In this document: positions 59,932 through 64,000 of the stretch, piece by piece
Position numbering within the stretch: the stretch's first letter is position 1
Layout: every line of letters begins with the position of its first letter
Assembly: GCA_964352215.1 (NCBI GenBank)
Contig: CAYGRE010000024.1
Span: 11,329 to 75,328 of the forward strand
From: CAWUKT01 sp964352215
Lineage (GTDB): Bacteria; Bacteroidota; Bacteroidia; J057; JADKCL01
Reading direction: 5' to 3'
DNA length: 64,000 nucleotides
Translations under genes and position numbers: made by a program
Notes under the pieces: model-generated
Database searches by the model: none
The model's input: the letters and a program-made list of their open reading frames with translations, nothing else
Told to the model about the DNA's origin: nothing

Positions 59932-61734
59932 GTGAAAGCACTCGCTGTCCTTAATAAATACATTTGGAAGTACAAAAAGCTTCTTATTGGAGGTTTTATT
60001 TTTGTAGTGATTTCTAATGTTTTTGGGATTTACCCTCCTCAAATCGTTCGGAATGCGATAGACATGGTGAGTGATTTGATTAAGGTCAACTCACTTCATG
60101 AGGGCTTTGAAGTAAACGCTCACATAGGTTCAATGATTGCTGCCAGTCTCTTGGTTTTTGGAGGCTTGGTGATTGTCTTTGCCCTGTTAAGGGGAGTCTT
60201 TTTATTTCTTACCCGCCAGACTCTTATTGCAATGTCCCGTAAGGTCGAATATGATCTTCGAAATGATATCTACAATCATTATCAAAGATTGTCTCTGTCT
60301 TTTTATCGCCGGAACCGGACAGGTGATCTGATGGCGAGGATTACGGAAGATATTTCAAGGGTACGGATGTATCTGGGGCCGGGGATAATGTATACGATCA
60401 ATACGGTTTCCCTTGCTGTTGTAGTGATATCTGCGATGTTGGTGGTAAACGTGGAATTAACTCTTTATACTATCATACCTCTTCCAATTCTAAGCCTCTT
60501 AATTTATTTTGTTGAAAGTAAGGTCTTAAGTCGATCTGATTATATTCAGCGGCAACTTTCCAAGTTGACTGCATTTACCCAGGAGATTTTTTCAGGCATT
60601 CGGGTCACCAAGGCATATGTTAGAGAAAAAGATATTGCTGATAAATTCAGTGGAGAGAGTACTGAATACAAGCGTCGCTCAATGAGTTTAATCCGTTTGA
60701 ATTCTTTGTTCTTTCCCTTGGTGATGTTGTTGGTAGGTTTAAGTACAGCGATCACAATTTGGATTGGTGCTGAAAAAGTAATCGCTGGTAGTTTATCAAT
60801 CGGCAATATAGCTGAGTTTATTATTTACGTAAACATGCTGACTTGGCCGATCATCTCTATTGGTTGGGTAAGTAGCCTTATCCAGAGGGCCGCCGCAAGT
60901 CAGGAACGATTAAATGAACTCCTACGAGAACAGCCTGAAATTATCTTTCCCGAGGATAGTAAATTTAAAGTCAAGACCGCTAGAATTACTTTTCGAAATG
61001 TTTCATTTACCTATGAGTCAACTGGAATCGAAGCATTGAAGAATGTCTCCTTTCAGTTGGACGCGGGTAAAAAGCTAGGTATTCTAGGAGCCACAGGTTC
61101 AGGAAAGTCCACGTTATGTAATTTAATCCCAAGGTTATTTGACCCTGAAGATGGTGAGATTATTCTGGACGATGTACCCTTGTTGGGGTATTCTCGAGAT
61201 GAACTGCGCAAAGCGGTTGGGTACGCTCCGCAAGATGTATTCCTGTTCTCCGACACCGTAGGTGATAATGTTGCTTTTGGTATGCCTGGAGCTTCTCCTG
61301 AGCAGATTATTGAAGCCACGAAACTAGCAGGGGTTTACCAGAATGTCGCTGGTTTTCCGAAGCAATTTGATACTATGGTAGGGGAAAGAGGAGTGACCTT
61401 ATCTGGAGGTCAAAAGCAAAGATTGGCCTTGGCTCGGGCCTGGATTCGAAAACCCAAGTTGTTGATTCTTGATGATTCATTATCGGCTGTCGACACCAAA
61501 ACTGAAGAATTGATCTTGGGCAACTTACGCACTGCGAGGGAGGAGGATCCTGATATGTCAGTGATTATGGTAAGTCATCGGGTATCCACTATTCTGGATT
61601 CTGACCAGATTATTGTGCTGAAGGACGGAAGGGTAATAGAGCATGGTACTCATTCCAGCCTGGTCAAGAAAAATGGCTACTACTCTTCTATCTTTAACAA
61701 ACAATTGCTGGAAGAACAATATTCGCAAAGGTAA
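59932..61734 (+). CDS. ABC exporter, fused membrane and ATPase domains (MsbA type)
   Basis: 600 residues. Six transmembrane segments in the first 320 residues (LIGGFIFVVISNVFGIY, MIAASLLVFGGLVIVFALL, LAVVVISAMLVVNVELTLYTIIPLPILSLLIYF, MLLVGLSTAITIWIG, LTWPIISIGWVSS). The ATPase follows: Walker A GATGSGKST at 386-394, LSGGQ at 490-494, Walker B LLILDDSLSAVD at 510-521 and the switch His in MVSHR. Homodimeric exporter for lipid, peptide or drug; the substrate is unknown. The start is GTG at 59932. Runs downstream of the saccharopine gene with 108 bp between. Confidence 0.94.
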   Translation: MKALAVLNKYIWKYKKLLIGGFIFVVISNVFGIYPPQIVRNAIDMVSDLIKVNSLHEGFEVNAHIGSMIAASLLVFGGLVIVFALLRGVFLFLTRQTLIAMSRKVEYDLRNDIYNHYQRLSLSFYRRNRTGDLMARITEDISRVRMYLGPGIMYTINTVSLAVVVISAMLVVNVELTLYTIIPLPILSLLIYFVESKVLSRSDYIQRQLSKLTAFTQEIFSGIRVTKAYVREKDIADKFSGESTEYKRRSMSLIRLNSLFFPLVMLLVGLSTAITIWIGAEKVIAGSLSIGNIAEFIIYVNMLTWPIISIGWVSSLIQRAAASQERLNELLREQPEIIFPEDSKFKVKTARITFRNVSFTYESTGIEALKNVSFQLDAGKKLGILGATGSGKSTLCNLIPRLFDPEDGEIILDDVPLLGYSRDELRKAVGYAPQDVFLFSDTVGDNVAFGMPGASPEQIIEATKLAGVYQNVAGFPKQFDTMVGERGVTLSGGQKQRLALARAWIRKPKLLILDDSLSAVDTKTEELILGNLRTAREEDPDMSVIMVSHRVSTILDSDQIIVLKDGRVIEHGTHSSLVKKNGYYSSIFNKQLLEEQYSQR

Positions 61735-61860
61735 TGTAATATTCTGGCTGCTATGCTCATTTCGTTTTGCTACAATTATTAGAGCGGGTTCATCGTTGCT
61801 ATTTTTGCAAACTGTAAATTTGGCAGGCTATTTGCATAGATTGATGAAAAGACTTGTGCT

Positions 61861-62700
61861 ATGAAAACAAAGATGATTTTATTCGGAATGCTTATAGTAG
61901 GGGTTGCGGTTACTGGATTTGCAGCTCAACTGGTTGATTTAAATAAAGGCCCTGACCACTCCAAGGAGAAGGAACAGACTTCTAGCCAAGCATTCGGACT
62001 GGGGGAATATCTTGAGTACAGGGTTCACTATGGCGCAGTTACGGCCGGTATTGCCAAACTTTATGTTGAGGATAACCCGGTTAAAGTTGAGGGACATGAC
62101 TGCTACCACATGGTCGGGCAAGGTATATCTTCAAAAGCTTTTAGTGTTTTCTTTCGTGTAAACGACCGGTATGAAACCTTTGTTGATATGGAAAATCTAG
62201 CTCCATGGAAATTCAAGCGTAGAATTGAGGAAGGGAGTTTCAAGGCTTATACTGAGGTAAAGTTTGATCAGCCGAACAATAAAGCCTATGAGCGAAAAAG
62301 TGGGCGGGAAGGTGTTGCAGCATACGATGTGCCTATTGGTATTCAGGATGTAATGAGTGCATTTTATTTTGCCAGGACAAAGGATTATTCAAAGGCAAAA
62401 CCTGGAGATATTACTCATTTTAAAAACTTTATAGACCGAGCTGTACATGATTTGGATGTCGAATTTGTAGGGCGCGAAGTGATCGATGTAGGAGGTATAA
62501 AATACAGTACGGTCAAATTGAAGCCTTTGGTTCAAGAGGGAGGAATCTTTCAACACGAAGGTGATATGTACCTTTGGATTTCTGATGACGAGAACCGCAT
62601 TCCTGTTCGTATAGAGGCAGGCTTGGTTATAGGTTCGATTCAGGTTGACTTGAAAAAAGCCAAAGGATTGGCAAATCCAATGACCAGTCGTGTCAGGTGA
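61861..62700 (+). CDS. DUF3108 exported protein
   Basis: 279 residues with an N-terminal signal (MILFGMLIVGVAVTGFAAQ). The DUF3108 pattern is clear: GEYLEYRVHYGAVTAGIAKLYVED, YHMVGQGISSKAFSVFFRVNDRYETFVD, WKFKRRIEEGSFKAYTEVKFD, and the closing MYLWISDDENRIPVRIEAGLVIGSIQVDL. Function is unknown; the family is a periplasmic or envelope beta-sheet protein frequent in Bacteroidota. Followed 28 bp later by the first of two related lipoproteins. Confidence 0.9.
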   Translation: MKTKMILFGMLIVGVAVTGFAAQLVDLNKGPDHSKEKEQTSSQAFGLGEYLEYRVHYGAVTAGIAKLYVEDNPVKVEGHDCYHMVGQGISSKAFSVFFRVNDRYETFVDMENLAPWKFKRRIEEGSFKAYTEVKFDQPNNKAYERKSGREGVAAYDVPIGIQDVMSAFYFARTKDYSKAKPGDITHFKNFIDRAVHDLDVEFVGREVIDVGGIKYSTVKLKPLVQEGGIFQHEGDMYLWISDDENRIPVRIEAGLVIGSIQVDLKKAKGLANPMTSRVR

Positions 62701-62728
62701 TTGAAAATTTATCCTTATTTTTAAAGGG

Positions 62729-63298
62729 ATGAATCTCCGGTGTATCACTTTATGCCTATTCGGGTCTCTTATGCTAGCATCTTGTCTGAAAACAAGAGAG
62801 GTAGAGCCACCTGATGTTGGTTCGTCAGACTGGATCAGCCCTTCCAACTATAGTATTTTATTGGAAAACCTTCGTTTGGCTGTCGGCCAGAAGAACGTTC
62901 AGAATTATTTGCGCTGTTTCAGGCAGGAGGGACTGGTTTTTACCCCGTCTACTCCAGTCTACACTGGCAATGAAATTCTTTGGGAAAATTGGTCATGGCA
63001 GGATGAGAACAATTGGTTTAATAATGTAATTCAGGATTTGGGGATTACTACGGGAAATCAGATTGTTTTTGAGGAAGTCGATCTTCAATCGTTTTCCGGA
63101 GATTCTCTCCGCTATATTGGGGAATATGATATGATTATGAATCATAGGGACACTTCCTTGACCGTACGCTTCAAGGGACAATTAGAATTTCTTATGAGGG
63201 TGAATGCCTTCAATGAATGGGAGATTACTAGTTGGATAGACTATGAGACAAGCCCCGATTCGAGTATTAGTCGGTTAAAACTCAATTATGTTCAGTAG
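62729..63298 (+). CDS. Lipoprotein of SnoaL-like type, first of a pair
   Basis: 189 residues, lipobox LMLASC within the first 20. The mature part (about 35-180) has the pattern NYSILLENLRLAVGQKNVQNYLRCFRQEGLVFTP then TSLTVRFKGQLEFLMRVNAFNEWEITSW, which suggests an SnoaL/NTF2-like cone fold. It is similar in layout to the following 169-residue lipoprotein: both have a helix-rich start, a central acidic strand and a C-terminal W-x-I-x-x-W strand. The overlap of 11 bp with that gene indicates an operon. Function unknown. Confidence 0.78.
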   Translation: MNLRCITLCLFGSLMLASCLKTREVEPPDVGSSDWISPSNYSILLENLRLAVGQKNVQNYLRCFRQEGLVFTPSTPVYTGNEILWENWSWQDENNWFNNVIQDLGITTGNQIVFEEVDLQSFSGDSLRYIGEYDMIMNHRDTSLTVRFKGQLEFLMRVNAFNEWEITSWIDYETSPDSSISRLKLNYVQ

Positions 63299-63797
63299 AT
63301 GGTATATTATCGCAATTTTTGTTTTAGCGGTATTTACCTCTTGTAATCCCTTTGCGCCCTCGTTTGATGAAAATGGATTATCGGAGCAAAGTTTGCTTGG
63401 AGATCGAACTTCTATTGATGGGCTTTTCGAGTATTTTAAAAATTCATATGAGATTCGGGATACCAGTCTTTATGGTCAATTGTTCTCGAATGATTTTACT
63501 TTTGTCTACTATGATTTTGATCAGGCAGCTGAACTGACATGGGATAAGGGGCAGGAGATGGCATCGGCATATAATTTATTCCGAAATGTTCGACAAATAA
63601 CCTTGGATTGGAATTTTTACGTTGAGCAGACTTATTTCGGTGACTCAGCTACGGTGATCCGAAACTTCAACCTGACCATTGTTGAAAATGAAAACACAAC
63701 TTATTCAGGTACTGGAAGAGCCAAACTTAAAATGCGAAGAATAGCAGAGGGGGAACCTTGGAAGATTTACTATTGGTTCGACGATTCAGATTTTTAA
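63288..63797 (+). CDS. Lipoprotein of SnoaL-like type, second of a pair
   Basis: 169 residues, signal with lipobox FTSC (MFSRWYIIAIFVLAVFTSC, Cys19). The mature part shows SIDGLFEYFKNSYEIRDTSLYGQLFSNDFTFVYYDFDQ, a strand-helix start of NTF2-like folds, and ends RRIAEGEPWKIYYWFDDSDF. It overlaps the preceding gene by 11 bp. The two are probably old paralogues (inference from length, layout and the shared W-x-I-x-x-W near the end). Function unknown. Confidence 0.78.
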   Translation: MFSRWYIIAIFVLAVFTSCNPFAPSFDENGLSEQSLLGDRTSIDGLFEYFKNSYEIRDTSLYGQLFSNDFTFVYYDFDQAAELTWDKGQEMASAYNLFRNVRQITLDWNFYVEQTYFGDSATVIRNFNLTIVENENTTYSGTGRAKLKMRRIAEGEPWKIYYWFDDSDF

Positions 63798-63830
63798 TCT
63801 CATTGCGGTTTGCCCTGATTACAGTAATGT

Positions 63831-63838
63831 TATCTTTA
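63831..63838 (+). promoter_or_regulatory. -7-like box abutting the last gene
   Basis: TATCTTTA, same as before ribBA, ends 4 nt before the GTG at 63843. Confidence 0.4.
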
Positions 63839-63842
63839 AACC

Positions 63843-64000
63843 GTGAGTACTGAATTCAAGTTTAAATGGGGCTACACCAAAGGCTATTTTGGTGTTATGC
63901 TAATCTTTTGGTTGATCTCATTGACAATATGGGTATTGTGGGGATATAGAGATAGCTTTCAAATTCTAAACGAGTATCATTGGGGTGTTCATGATTCCGC
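63843..64000 (+). CDS. Membrane protein, N-terminal part (cut by window edge)
   Basis: Open frame of 52 complete codons to the right edge from a GTG at 63843, beginning STEFKFKWGYTKGYFGVMLIF after the initiator. A hydrophobic segment (GVMLIFWLISLTIWVLWGY, about 18-36) is followed by DSFQILNEYHWGVHDS. No family can be assigned from 52 residues. The start is supported by a TATCTTTA -7-like box 4 nt upstream, as seen before ribBA. Confidence 0.5.
   Translation, partial: MSTEFKFKWGYTKGYFGVMLIFWLISLTIWVLWGYRDSFQILNEYHWGVHDS

Noticed and set aside
1..64000. tRNA, rRNA, prophage or insertion sequences
   Set aside because: I looked for T-loop motifs, transposase or integrase motifs and terminal inverted repeats in the gaps and saw none.

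Overview
The window reads as a chromosomal segment of a Bacteroidota bacterium, most likely a Saprospiraceae/Lewinella-type organism (the family placement is inference). Supporting signs are a SusC/SusD pair, a giant secreted protein ending in a type IX secretion (T9SS) sorting domain, many Cys-type lipoproteins, a DUF6150 repeat protein, and promoter -7 boxes of the TAnnTTTG type with weak Shine-Dalgarno sequences. No rRNA, tRNA, prophage, insertion sequence or CRISPR array was seen.

Layout. 1-10 kb: the 5' part of valS, yajQ, a LytTR regulator, a WD40 protein, then a minus-strand Fe-S assembly operon sufB-sufC-sufD-sufS-sufT followed by a bacilliredoxin. 10-19 kb: envelope proteins, three DUF4878-like lipoproteins, a YiiX-like hydrolase, two paralogous small Cys-rich proteins behind identical palindromes, a WYL regulator, a short-chain dehydrogenase and a membrane glycosyltransferase. 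19.2-19.6 kb: a non-coding array with an exact 22-bp period. 19.7-25.9 kb: a tightly coupled, visibly AT-richer five-gene minus-strand operon, EAD-SEFIR / GASH / DO-GTPase2 / DO-GTPase1 / GAP1. This is a predicted GTPase-centred conflict (immune) system and the clearest accessory island here.

26-37 kb: quinone-reductase-like dehydrogenase, TonB receptor, YaaA, a lipoprotein, DUF6150 protein, and a degenerate class II ribonucleotide-reductase homologue whose NPCGE active-site motif reads NPPGR. A 1.65-kb gene-free stretch follows, holding three related units that look like minus-strand small-RNA genes with their own promoters and terminators. 37-51.5 kb: a 2344-residue T9SS protein of about 13 tandem modules with a small upstream partner, a DUF3179 lipoprotein, and the SusC/SusD operon. 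51.5-64 kb: two overlapping glycosyltransferases, ribBA, envelope and membrane proteins, an esterase, a saccharopine-dehydrogenase-like protein, an ABC exporter, a DUF3108 protein, two related small lipoproteins and the start of a membrane protein.

How the parts connect. The suf genes form one Fe-S pathway. SusD captures and SusC imports a ligand. The two glycosyltransferases probably act in one surface-glycan route. In the conflict operon the SEFIR protein is the likely effector or adaptor, with the two GTPases and the GASH and GAP1 proteins as the sensing and switching apparatus (inference from family knowledge). Several genes have a -7 box only 4-7 nt before the start codon, which suggests leaderless transcripts.
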